A stretch of 64,000 bases of DNA, taken from positions 6,644 through 70,643 of the forward strand of contig CAZNGS010000016.1 of NCBI GenBank assembly GCA_964572825.1. The letters run 5' to 3'. The stretch is from CAYVBE01 sp964572825. GTDB taxonomy: Bacteria > Planctomycetota > Brocadiia > SM23-32. Of the stretch, positions 16,165 through 23,136 are shown in pieces. Position 1 is the first letter of the stretch. Each line of letters begins with the position of its first letter. Position numbers and translations under genes: made by a program. The notes under the pieces were generated by a model, which saw only the letters and a program-made list of their open reading frames with translations, was not told the DNA's origin and did no database searches.

Positions 16165-17643
16165 CTACTCGGCGGAGAAGTTACGCTGATCGGGGTCGTG
16201 GGGAACGACGTCCCCGGTTTCCAGGAAGAACGTAAGAAGTCGGTCTTTGAGCCGGGCCAGCGCGTCGGCGTACTCGGGCTCGTCAATGACGTTCCTGAGC
16301 TCCTCGGGGTCGTTGCGCAGGTCGTAGAGTTCGTCCTGCTCGTAGAGCCGGCGCACGTATTTCAGCTCTTTGGTTCGGCACATGACGCCCTTGGTGTGTT
16401 CGGGTCCATCCTGCCACTGGAACCTGAGGCGAGGGTAGTAGAGGCCGTGGGGGTCCTGGTTGCTTTCCAGTTCTTTGCAGTGCTCTTCACCGTGGAGTCG
16501 GCCGCCTTCGCAGAAGACCGCTTCGCGGTGCTGATCCGTGTCCCCGGCCAGTACCGGCACCAGAGACCGACCGAAGTGCGTGTAATCGGGCTGGACGCCG
16601 GCCAGATCGTACACAGTGGCGGGAAAATCGACCAGTTCGACCAGTGCTTCGCTTATTCGCGGGGCGACTCCAGCGCATGCCGGCGGCTTGATTAGGAAGG
16701 GCACCCGGGTGAGGACGTCCTCGAAGGTGTTCTGGGTCTTCTCCACCAGTCCGTAATCGCCGGTGTAATCCCCGTGATCTGCGAAGAAGAAAATGGCGGT
16801 GTCGTCGTATATGCCGGCTTCTTTGAGCGCGTCCACCACGAGGCCGAATTGGTGATCGACCCGGGCACACATGCCAAAATAGGTCGCGCGTAACTCTCGC
16901 CACCGGTCCTCGGACCAGCCCCGCAGGTTTTGCGTTTCCCAAATGCCCTTCAGGAGGCTGGATTTGCCGGGCCATTCCTCGGGAGCGGGAATGCGCGCGG
17001 GCACCGCCTCGCGGTCGATCATGGAATACCAGGGCTCCTCCACCGCGTAGGGGGGATGGGGGTAAGTGAGCGGCAGAAAGATGCAGAGCGGGCGGTCCGC
17101 GGGCCTGTCCCTGACCTGCTCCACCGCTCCGAGGACGTTGATCCAGTCGCTGTCGCGGTAGACTTCGTCGTCTCCGGTGGAGAGTCGGCCCACGTAGAAA
17201 GAGAAGAACGTGTCGCTGCCCGGTTCGCCACGCCACTCCTCCCGTCGGTCCATCTGCCACATGGGCTTCGGCTGCGCCCCGGAGTAGTGCACGTCGCAGT
17301 AAGGCTCCCACGAGCCCTGCCCGGGCACCAGGTCGTTTTTCCCACCCCACCAGACGAAATACCCGGCGTCCTTGAGCTGTTTGAGCAGCACGGGTTCGTC
17401 GCGCCGCAGCATGTGGAACATGGTGCGATGGCCGCGCACGTGCGGATACCATCCGGTCATGAATGAGCACCGGCTGGGCGTGCAGACGGGGTTCTGGCAG
17501 AAAGCCCGGCGGAATGATACCGCGTCCGAGGCGACCAGCCGATCGAGGTTGGGCGTCACGGCAGCGGGATTGCCCATGTGGTGGAGGGCGTCGCCGCGCC
17601 ACTGGTCGGGATTGAAGATGACGATGTGGGGTTGTTTGCCCAT
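16165..17643 (-). CDS. Formylglycine-dependent sulfatase, no signal peptide
   Basis: A 492-residue type I sulfatase. The core begins at PHIVIFNPDQWRGD. Cys54 in CTPSRCSFMTGWY is the canonical modified residue, and FFFADHGDYTGDYG carries metal ligands. No signal peptide is visible. The ATG at 17643 has GGGAGG 8 nt upstream; the long in-frame extension upstream to 19254 is non-coding (antisense to sppA). It is the first gene of a two-sulfatase operon with a promoter at 17681-17709. The two sulfatases share the fold but differ clearly, so they probably act on different sulfate positions of the same glycan. That pairing is inference. Confidence 0.93.
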   Translation of the reverse strand: MGKQPHIVIFNPDQWRGDALHHMGNPAAVTPNLDRLVASDAVSFRRAFCQNPVCTPSRCSFMTGWYPHVRGHRTMFHMLRRDEPVLLKQLKDAGYFVWWGGKNDLVPGQGSWEPYCDVHYSGAQPKPMWQMDRREEWRGEPGSDTFFSFYVGRLSTGDDEVYRDSDWINVLGAVEQVRDRPADRPLCIFLPLTYPHPPYAVEEPWYSMIDREAVPARIPAPEEWPGKSSLLKGIWETQNLRGWSEDRWRELRATYFGMCARVDHQFGLVVDALKEAGIYDDTAIFFFADHGDYTGDYGLVEKTQNTFEDVLTRVPFLIKPPACAGVAPRISEALVELVDFPATVYDLAGVQPDYTHFGRSLVPVLAGDTDQHREAVFCEGGRLHGEEHCKELESNQDPHGLYYPRLRFQWQDGPEHTKGVMCRTKELKYVRRLYEQDELYDLRNDPEELRNVIDEPEYADALARLKDRLLTFFLETGDVVPHDPDQRNFSAE

Positions 17644-17680
17644 AGGCGGGCCCTCCCGGAAGCGCACGGCAGAACCAGAT

Positions 17681-17709
17681 AGCCTACACCCGCCGCACGG
17701 CGGGGTCAA
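17681..17709 (-). promoter_or_regulatory. Putative promoter of the sulfatase operon with palindrome in the spacer
   Basis: On the minus strand TTGACC (17704-17709), 17 bp, TAGGCT (17681-17686). The spacer holds a perfect 7 bp inverted repeat, CCCGCCG-N2-CGGCGGG (17689-17704), which could be an operator. The -10 match is poor (3 of 6). Confidence 0.45.
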
Positions 17710-17795
17710 ACTGAGGAGTGATTTCTCGCGGATTGGTGGGCCGGGCAACGTCCGGGGAGGCGTCTCGCGTCGGAGTGTGCTGCACTGTAGCCGGG

Positions 17796-17953
17796 CTACC
17801 TTATCCGGGGCCCACAGTTGTCGCAGAAGCGGGCATCCGGATCGTTCAACTCCCCGCCCCAGGGCATTCCACGCGCTTGGCGAGCGCGGCGCCGCAGGTG
17901 TCGCAGAACTTCGCGTCCGCGTCGTTGAGGGCCTTGCAGTTGTGGCATCGCAC
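17796..17953 (-). pseudogene. Frameshifted double zinc-ribbon ORF
   Basis: From GTG 17953 one frame encodes a zinc ribbon, RCHNCKALNDADAKFCDTCG followed by AALAKRVECPG, and stops at 17846-17848. In the next frame the sequence goes on as ELNDPDARFCDNCG and stops at 17796. A missing T would explain this: GGG-TGC-GGG-GAG would restore Cys and join both halves into CPGCGELNDPDARFCDNCG, a second CxxC...CxxC ribbon. The intact version would have about 50 residues here. An upstream ATG at 18008 is in frame only with the C-terminal half. Either a recent pseudogene or an assembly error. Confidence 0.6.
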
Positions 17954-18055
17954 CTGCGCGGGCCCCGGCGAGTTCGTCCCGCCACGCAGCCCCTCGACCG
18001 AGCCTCATACCTCGAGAACGACAATGAAAAGACGACAGTTGAATGGCTCGGCCGC

Positions 18056-18084
18056 TTGACGTGCCGCAGCCCGTACCGGAGAAT
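18056..18084 (+). promoter_or_regulatory. Putative promoter for sppA
   Basis: TTGACG at 18056-18061, 17 bp spacer, GAGAAT at 18079-18084 (4 of 6). It lies 54 bp before the sppA start. Confidence 0.45.
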
Positions 18085-18138
18085 GCAGTAAGCTATTGAA
18101 GATGATGTGCCTTTCCGCGGGATTGCCAGGAGGAGACC

Positions 18139-19227
18139 ATGTCGTCTGATTACGGCGCGACGGGGCAGAATGAACGGTGGCACGACAGCAGTTCGGGGTC
18201 TTCCCGGCAGGGGGGCGGCTCGCGGTCTGCGTGGTGGGGGTGCCTGCTCGGCGGGGCGGCGGCCCTGGTGGTGCTGGCGCTCATCGGGGTGGCGGTGTTC
18301 ATCGTGCTCTTCGCCGGGATCGCCTCGGCCGCAGGGGCGGGAGCAACGATCCGCGGCGGGGCGATGATCCAGGAATGGACGGTCAGCGGCAAGAGCGGCC
18401 GGCCCAAAGTGGCCCTGATCCCCGTTCAGGGCGCCCTGGTGCCGGCAGGTGAGCCCGGCGAGGACCCGGTGAGTCTGATGCGGGGTATGCTGGACCGGGC
18501 GCGGGAGGACGACGCCGTGAAAGGCGTCATCCTGCTGGTGGCCAGCGGCGGGGGCGAGATCACCACCTGCGACGTGATGCGAAGGGCCGTTCAGGACTAC
18601 CGTGACCGGACGGGCGAGCCGGTGGTGACCCTGATGGGCAGCGTGGCCGCCTCCGGCGCATACTACGTGAGCTGCGGCACGGATTACCTGATCGCTCATC
18701 CCACCAGCATTACGGGCAGCATCGGGGTGCTGTGGCCCTTCTATGACGCCAGCGGCCTTCTGGGCAAAGTGGGCGTGCAGGACCGCACGGTCAAAAGCGG
18801 GGCCTACAAGCAACTGGCTTCGCCGTTCGCCGAGAGGTCCGCCGAGGAGTGGGAACGCGAGAAGGCGGTCCTGCAGGGGGTCATCGATCAGTTGCACGCG
18901 CGGTTTCTCGACGTGGTGGCCCAGGGGCGCGGTATGGACCCCACCGAGGTCCGCAAGCTGGCGGACGGACGCATCTTTACCAGCCAGGAGGCGGTGGAGA
19001 ACAAGTTGATCGACGACATCGGCTACCGCGAGGACGCCGTCGAGAAGGTGAAACAGCTGGCCGGCCTGGAGGATGTGCATCTGGTGCAGTACGGCCGCGT
19101 TCCGTCCCTGCTGGAGGTCATACTGAGCGGCGCCATCCAGCCGGACATCAACGTTCAACTGGGCGAGAGCCTGCCCACGCGGCGCGTCGGGGCGCCCATG
19201 TATCTCTGGGCACCGGCCGCGCGGTAA
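18139..19227 (+). CDS. sppA: Signal peptide peptidase SppA, short (one-domain) form
   Basis: A 362-residue membrane-anchored serine protease that degrades leftover signal peptides. A Gly/Ser-rich N-terminus precedes one transmembrane helix at about 40-65 (AALVVLALIGVAVFIVLFAG). The S49 domain follows: strand PKVALIPVQG, the GGGE turn, Ser172 in GSVAASGAYY as nucleophile and Lys219 in RTVKSGAYK as general base. The length and single catalytic domain match the Bacillus-type protein rather than the 67 kDa E. coli form. The ATG at 18139 has AGGAGGAGA directly upstream. cysS follows after 50 bp on the same strand and may be co-transcribed. Confidence 0.93.
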   Translation: MSSDYGATGQNERWHDSSSGSSRQGGGSRSAWWGCLLGGAAALVVLALIGVAVFIVLFAGIASAAGAGATIRGGAMIQEWTVSGKSGRPKVALIPVQGALVPAGEPGEDPVSLMRGMLDRAREDDAVKGVILLVASGGGEITTCDVMRRAVQDYRDRTGEPVVTLMGSVAASGAYYVSCGTDYLIAHPTSITGSIGVLWPFYDASGLLGKVGVQDRTVKSGAYKQLASPFAERSAEEWEREKAVLQGVIDQLHARFLDVVAQGRGMDPTEVRKLADGRIFTSQEAVENKLIDDIGYREDAVEKVKQLAGLEDVHLVQYGRVPSLLEVILSGAIQPDINVQLGESLPTRRVGAPMYLWAPAAR

Positions 19228-19277
19228 GTCCGTCTGCGAATCCACCAGACCCATCCGCCAGTCAACGAGGCAAACCC

Positions 19278-20747
19278 ATGTTGAAGGTCTTCAATACCCT
19301 GGGTCGCGAACTGCAGGAGTTCCAGCCGCTCAACGAAGGCTCCGTGGGCATCTACGTCTGCGGCCCCACGGTCTACGGCCACAGCCACATCGGCCACGCC
19401 AAGAGTTACGTCAGCTTCGACGCGATCGTCCGCTACCTCCGCTACCTGGGCTACCAGGTCCGGTACGTCCAGAATATCACCGACGTCGGTCACCTGACCG
19501 ACGACGCCGATCAGGGCGAGGACAAGGTCGGCATGCGCGCGCGGCAGATGGGCGTGCAGCCCATGGAGGTGGCGGAGATGTACACCCGCAGCTACTTCGA
19601 GGACATGGACGCGCTGAACGTGCAGCGGCCCGACATCAGCCCCCGCGCCAGTGGGCATATCATCCAGCAAATCGAGCTGGTCAAAACGCTGCTCGAGAAG
19701 GGCCATGCCTACGAGGTGGAGGGGAACGTGTATTTCGACGTGCAGAGTTTCTCCGACTACGGGAAGCTCAGCGGACGCAGCCTGGACGAACTCATGGAGG
19801 GCGTGCGGGTGGAGGCACGCGGGGAGAAAAAGCACCCCGCCGACTTCGCCCTCTGGAAGAAGGCCGAGGAAAGCCACATCATGCGCTGGCCCAGCCCCTG
19901 GGGCGAGGGGTTCCCCGGCTGGCACGTCGAGTGCTCCGTGATGGCCATGGAATACCTGGGGCCCACCATTGATATCCACGGCGGCGGACTGGAGAACAGC
20001 TTCCCCCACCACGAGGACGAGATCGCTCAGGCCGAGGCTGCCACCGGCCGGCCCTTCGTGCGCTACTGGCTGCACAACAACATGGTGACCGTCAACGGGC
20101 AGAAGATGGGCAAGAGCCTGGGTAACTTCATCACCCTGAAAGATGCCTTCGCGGGCGAGGAGCCCCTGGAAAGACCCGTCCGCCCCCTGGTGATGCGGTA
20201 CTTCATCCTGACCAGCCACTATCGGAGCCCCCTGGACTTCTCCGCCGAAGCCCTGGAGGCTGCCGAGAAAGGCCTGGCGCGGATCGAGAACACCGTCGGC
20301 CGGGTCCGCCGCATGGCGCCCCAGGCGCCCGAGGGAGACGCCCCGGAGGTAGTCCGGGAACTGGTGGACCGGACACGCAGGGATTTCACCGCCGAAATGG
20401 ACGACGACTTCAACACGGCCGGGGCCCTCGGGGTCTTGAGCACGTTCACCCGCGAGGTCAACAAGCTGCTGGATTCCGGCGACGAACTGACGGGGGCCGG
20501 CCTCGAGAGCGTGGACGAACTCTACGATGAACTGGGCGGGCGCATCCTGGGCGTGGTGACGGCTGAGACGGGTCGGAAGGCCGAAGCGGGCATCGAGCGG
20601 CAACTGGTCGAAGCGCTGCTGGACGTTCGGGCCGAGCTGCGCCGAGCGAAGCAGTTTCAACTGGCCGACGGCATCCGGGACCGCCTGGAGGAGCTCGGGA
20701 TCGAGGTGAAGGACACCGCAGAGGGCGCCACGTGGCAGTTCAAGTAG
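19278..20747 (+). CDS. cysS: Cysteinyl-tRNA synthetase
   Basis: A 489-residue class I aminoacyl-tRNA synthetase that charges tRNA-Cys. Visible signatures: Cys28 in YVCGPTVYGHSHIGH (zinc ligand plus HIGH motif), PGWHVECSVMA and the FPHHEDEIAQ zinc/active-site helix, and the KMSKS variant KMGKS at 276-280. A DALR-type helical C-terminal domain with conserved DDDFNTAGAL follows. The length is typical. The ATG at 19278 has ACGAGG upstream; a longer open frame back to 18849 overlaps sppA and is spurious. Two tRNA genes on the opposite strand end just downstream, so transcription converges there. Confidence 0.97.
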   Translation: MLKVFNTLGRELQEFQPLNEGSVGIYVCGPTVYGHSHIGHAKSYVSFDAIVRYLRYLGYQVRYVQNITDVGHLTDDADQGEDKVGMRARQMGVQPMEVAEMYTRSYFEDMDALNVQRPDISPRASGHIIQQIELVKTLLEKGHAYEVEGNVYFDVQSFSDYGKLSGRSLDELMEGVRVEARGEKKHPADFALWKKAEESHIMRWPSPWGEGFPGWHVECSVMAMEYLGPTIDIHGGGLENSFPHHEDEIAQAEAATGRPFVRYWLHNNMVTVNGQKMGKSLGNFITLKDAFAGEEPLERPVRPLVMRYFILTSHYRSPLDFSAEALEAAEKGLARIENTVGRVRRMAPQAPEGDAPEVVRELVDRTRRDFTAEMDDDFNTAGALGVLSTFTREVNKLLDSGDELTGAGLESVDELYDELGGRILGVVTAETGRKAEAGIERQLVEALLDVRAELRRAKQFQLADGIRDRLEELGIEVKDTAEGATWQFK

Positions 20748-20767
20748 GCCGGTGACCGGCAAAAAAG

Positions 20768-20842
20768 TGGAGCGGGTGAAGGGATTCGAACCCTCAACAA
20801 CCAGCATGGCAAGCTGGTGCTCTTCCGTTGAGCTACACCCGC
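20768..20842 (-). tRNA. trnG: tRNA-Gly (GCC)
   Basis: 75 nt including an encoded CCA. The acceptor stem pairs GCGGGTG with CACCCGC; the anticodon stem CCAGC/GCTGG encloses loop TTGCCAT, anticodon GCC. The T loop is TTCGAAT. Six Ts follow within two bases of the 3' end on the minus strand (plus-strand A run 20761-20766), fitting a simple termination site. Confidence 0.97.
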
Positions 20843-20868
20843 TCCGTGGGGGCGACGAAGGAGGACGC

Positions 20869-20958
20869 TGGTGCGAAGGGGGGGATTCGAACCCCCAATT
20901 CGCCGTCCGGCGAACTAGATCCTAAATCTAGCGCGTCTGCCAATTCCGCCACCTTCGC
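20869..20958 (-). tRNA. trnL: tRNA-Leu (TAG)
   Basis: 90 nt with encoded CCA. Acceptor GCGAAGG/CCTTCGC; anticodon stem CTAGA/TCTAG with loop TTTAGGA, anticodon TAG. A long variable arm (TTCGCCGGACGGCGAA) marks it as class II. It is transcribed before tRNA-Gly, 26 bp away, probably as one precursor. Confidence 0.97.
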
Positions 20959-20982
20959 GTCCGTAGCGGCTACCGACCTCGT

Positions 20983-21011
20983 ATCCTACTTGAACACGGC
21001 GCTGGGTGCAA
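20983..21011 (-). promoter_or_regulatory. Putative promoter of the tRNA-Leu/tRNA-Gly pair
   Basis: Minus strand: TTGCAC (21006-21011), 17 bp, TAGGAT (20983-20988, 4 of 6). It ends 25 bp before the tRNA-Leu 5' end, a normal distance. Confidence 0.4.
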
Positions 21012-21152
21012 GCAAAAAGTCCTGCTCTCCGTGCTGATTGGAAGGCCCGGCGCGGTGGCCGGGCTACAAAGGATGCTGCCGCCGCGTAATTTGCCCGCGT
21101 GCACTGTTCCCCGTTAAGATAGCGGCCTTCCACAATCTGCGGAGGCGCGGTC

Positions 21153-22298
21153 TTGGCTGTTCCGGTTCTTCACTGCTATGCGGATTACAAGTGGACCGGC
21201 CCGTCCGGGCCGGTGGCGCGGCTCTGCCGCAACTTGACTGACCAGGAGTGGCGGTCGGACCTGGCCTGCATGCGCCCTCCGGCCTGGCCGGAGCGGACCC
21301 TCGCCGATCGTGCGCGCGAGATGGGTCTGCAGGTGTTCGATGACCTCTATTTCGACAGCAGCCCCAACCTTCACCGCAACTTCCGCGACGCCCGCCGATT
21401 GCAGGAGCTGGTTTCCCGGGACGGCTACGGGCTGGTCCACTGCCACGGCACCTGGGACCAGGCCGTGTGCTGGCTGGCGCTGGCGCGACGGCGAACCTCC
21501 GTGCCCCTCGTGCGGACCGACCACAAGGGCCGCGAGTTCCGGACCAATCCCGTGCACCGCCTCTTCTACGGCCCCGCGATGCTGGATCACCTGGTCGTGC
21601 TCAGCGACCGCTACGCCGTGCAGGCCGTGGACCGGCTGAAGGTGGAGCCTGACTTCGTGACCACCGTCCCCGGTGCGGTGGACTGCCGGCAATACCGTCC
21701 CATCGACCCCCCCGCCGGCAAGCGGGAGGAGTTCGGCCTCCGCCGGGAGGATATCCTCTTCGGCGTGGTCTCGCGCGTCCAGCGGCATCGGCACTTCGAC
21801 GTTCTGCTCGATGCCGCCCTTATCCTCCAGAAACGGGATCCACGGGTGAAGATCGTCGTCTGCGGGAGGGGCACCCATCGGCGGGAGATACTGGACAGGC
21901 CGGTGGTGCGCATGGGCCTGGAGAACACCGTCTTTCCACTGGGTTACCGCACGGACGACTACCGGGAGACGATTGCCACGTTCGATGCCGGCATCATGCT
22001 GGTGCCGGGCAGCGACGGTTCGTGCCGGGCGGCCATGCAGATGGCGGCGATGGGCAAGCCGCTCGTGGTGGCACAGCGGGGCACGCTGCCCGACATCGTC
22101 CGGGATGGCGAGACGGGAATAGTGGTTTACGACAGCCCGGAACTGCTGGCGCACGCCGTCCTGCAGATGGCCGCTCAGCCCGACATGCGCCGCCGCATGG
22201 GGCGGGCGGCCAGGTGCCGCATGCAGAGGGCGTTCTCGCCGGAACTCCAAACCCGGAAGGTCATCGAGGTTTACCGCAGATTGCTGGGCCAGTCATAG
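21153..22298 (+). CDS. GT4-family glycosyltransferase
   Basis: A 381-residue GT-B fold glycosyltransferase, cytoplasmic or membrane-associated. The N-terminal acceptor domain contains HCYADYKWTGPSGPVARL and LVHCHGTWDQA. The C-terminal nucleotide-sugar domain shows VSRVQRHRHFDVLLDAA, IVVCGRGTHRREI and the sugar-binding helix region MAAMGKPLVVAQRGTLPDIV. The usual E-x7-E motif is partly degenerate. It starts with TTG at 21153, supported by GGAGG 7 nt upstream. It stands alone, separate from the large glycan locus, and its 3' end overlaps by 6 bp the end of the convergent truncated URO-D gene. It probably adds a sugar to a lipid-linked glycan; the substrate is unknown. Confidence 0.85.
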   Translation: MAVPVLHCYADYKWTGPSGPVARLCRNLTDQEWRSDLACMRPPAWPERTLADRAREMGLQVFDDLYFDSSPNLHRNFRDARRLQELVSRDGYGLVHCHGTWDQAVCWLALARRRTSVPLVRTDHKGREFRTNPVHRLFYGPAMLDHLVVLSDRYAVQAVDRLKVEPDFVTTVPGAVDCRQYRPIDPPAGKREEFGLRREDILFGVVSRVQRHRHFDVLLDAALILQKRDPRVKIVVCGRGTHRREILDRPVVRMGLENTVFPLGYRTDDYRETIATFDAGIMLVPGSDGSCRAAMQMAAMGKPLVVAQRGTLPDIVRDGETGIVVYDSPELLAHAVLQMAAQPDMRRRMGRAARCRMQRAFSPELQTRKVIEVYRRLLGQS

Positions 22299-22832
22299 CG
22301 GCGTGCCGGCCTGGTCGAGGATGGCCTCCAGCAGCGCGGCCGCGTTCTCTGTGGGCACTTCGCTCATGACGGGCTTGGCCGGGGCCAGCACGTAGCCTCC
22401 TCCGCGGGCCATCCGGGCGCACGGGCGCGCGACCTCGCACCGTATCTGGCCCGGTGTCCCCCGCGGGAGCAGTTGCTGCGTTCCGATACCTCCCCAGAAG
22501 GCGATGCGGTCTCCGAACCGCTTCTTGAGCGCATAGGGGTCCATCGCTTCCGGCTGGACCGATTCCAGGCAGTCCAGGCCGGCGCCGGCGGCATCCCCCA
22601 CGACCTCCGACACGTCCCCGCAGGAATGGTGCATGGTGAAGAGGCCGGCTTCCCTGATCCGGCCCCACAGGCGCCCGTAACGGGGGCGGAAAAGACTCAT
22701 CCAGTGCTGCTTGCCCATGATGAGGCCGTGCTGGTGGCCCCAGTCGTCCCCGGTCTGGATTCCGTCGATGGGCAGTTGGCCCAGGCGGTCGATCACCCGG
22801 AGGTAAAACTCGGTAATCAGGTCCCATGGCGC
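22293..22832 (-). pseudogene. 5'-truncated URO-D-family (uroporphyrinogen decarboxylase-like) gene
   Basis: About 180 residues match the C-terminal half of the URO-D/methyltransferase superfamily: TEFYLRVIDRLGQLPIDGIQ, DDWGHQHGLIM, LFTMHHSCGDVSEV, GLDCLESVQPEAMDP, FGDRIAFWGGIGTQQLLP and the C-terminal helix. Family members have about 340 residues, so the N-terminal half is missing. Homology stops near 22832, where a run of short hairpins starts. In-frame GTG or ATG codons at or below 22796 could still start a fragment. The likely cause is insertion/deletion through the repeats. Family members in this context are often methyltransferases of carbohydrate-rich genomes rather than haem enzymes. 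Confidence 0.7.
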
Positions 22833-22848
22833 TGAGGACCTCCGGAGC

Positions 22849-23035
22849 GCGGCGCCTCGGCGCCGCCTTCACTTCCCGGGGCCCTGACCCCGGTGCGACG
22901 CCCGGCGTCGCAACGAAAACTCCGGGCGGCAAGCCGCCCCAACGGCAAGGCCTTTCGACAGGCTCAAGGCCCTGAGCAAAGTCGAAGGGCGGTGGCAAGC
23001 CACCGCAATCCGAGAAAAACCGGGACAGCGGTCCC
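22849..23035. repeat. Array of seven consecutive short hairpins
   Basis: Perfect or near-perfect palindromes lie end to end: 22849-22866 (GCGGCGCC/GGCGCCGC), 22876-22893 (CCGGGG/CCCCGG), 22895-22911 (GCGACGC/GCGTCGC), 22924-22939 (GGGCGGC/GCCGCCC), 22950-22990 (CCTTTCGAC ... GTCGAAGGG, imperfect), 22989-23006 (GCGGTGGC/GCCACCGC) and 23022-23035 (GGGAC/GTCCC). No ORF with recognisable content is present. Units of the TTCGAC...GTCGAA kind are known as dispersed palindromes in many bacterial genomes. Confidence 0.8.
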
Positions 23036-23075
23036 TTCCTGCGCAAGACCCCCCTGATGTTGCTTTTTGGACGCT

Positions 23076-23103
23076 TATATATGTGTAGAAGCTCCGCGGT
23101 CAA
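23076..23103 (-). promoter_or_regulatory. Promoter-like sequence facing the hairpin array and URO-D remnant
   Basis: Minus strand: TTGACC (23098-23103, 5 of 6), 16 bp, TATATA (23076-23081, 4 of 6). It would transcribe through the hairpins into the truncated URO-D gene. It may be the surviving promoter of the original gene. Confidence 0.4.
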
Positions 23104-23136
23104 CGTGCGCTTTCCCGGGGTCGGTGCATTCCGGCG

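Noticed and set aside
14866..16695. 609-codon open frame on the plus strand opposite the sulfatases
   Set aside because: It is antisense to two genes with clear catalytic motifs; composition is Val/Ala/Gly/His-rich with no domain, as expected from high GC.
16165..19254. 1029-codon frame that extends the second sulfatase upstream
   Set aside because: The extra ~540 codons are antisense to sppA and cross the zinc-ribbon region. The ATG at 17643 with GGGAGG is a good start.
20747..20767. Terminator for cysS from GCCGGT-GA-CCGGC
   Set aside because: The hairpin is followed by As, not Ts, on the plus strand; the A-run is better explained as the T-tract after tRNA-Gly on the other strand.
19155..20807. 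550-codon frame opposite cysS
   Set aside because: Antisense shadow of a confidently identified synthetase.
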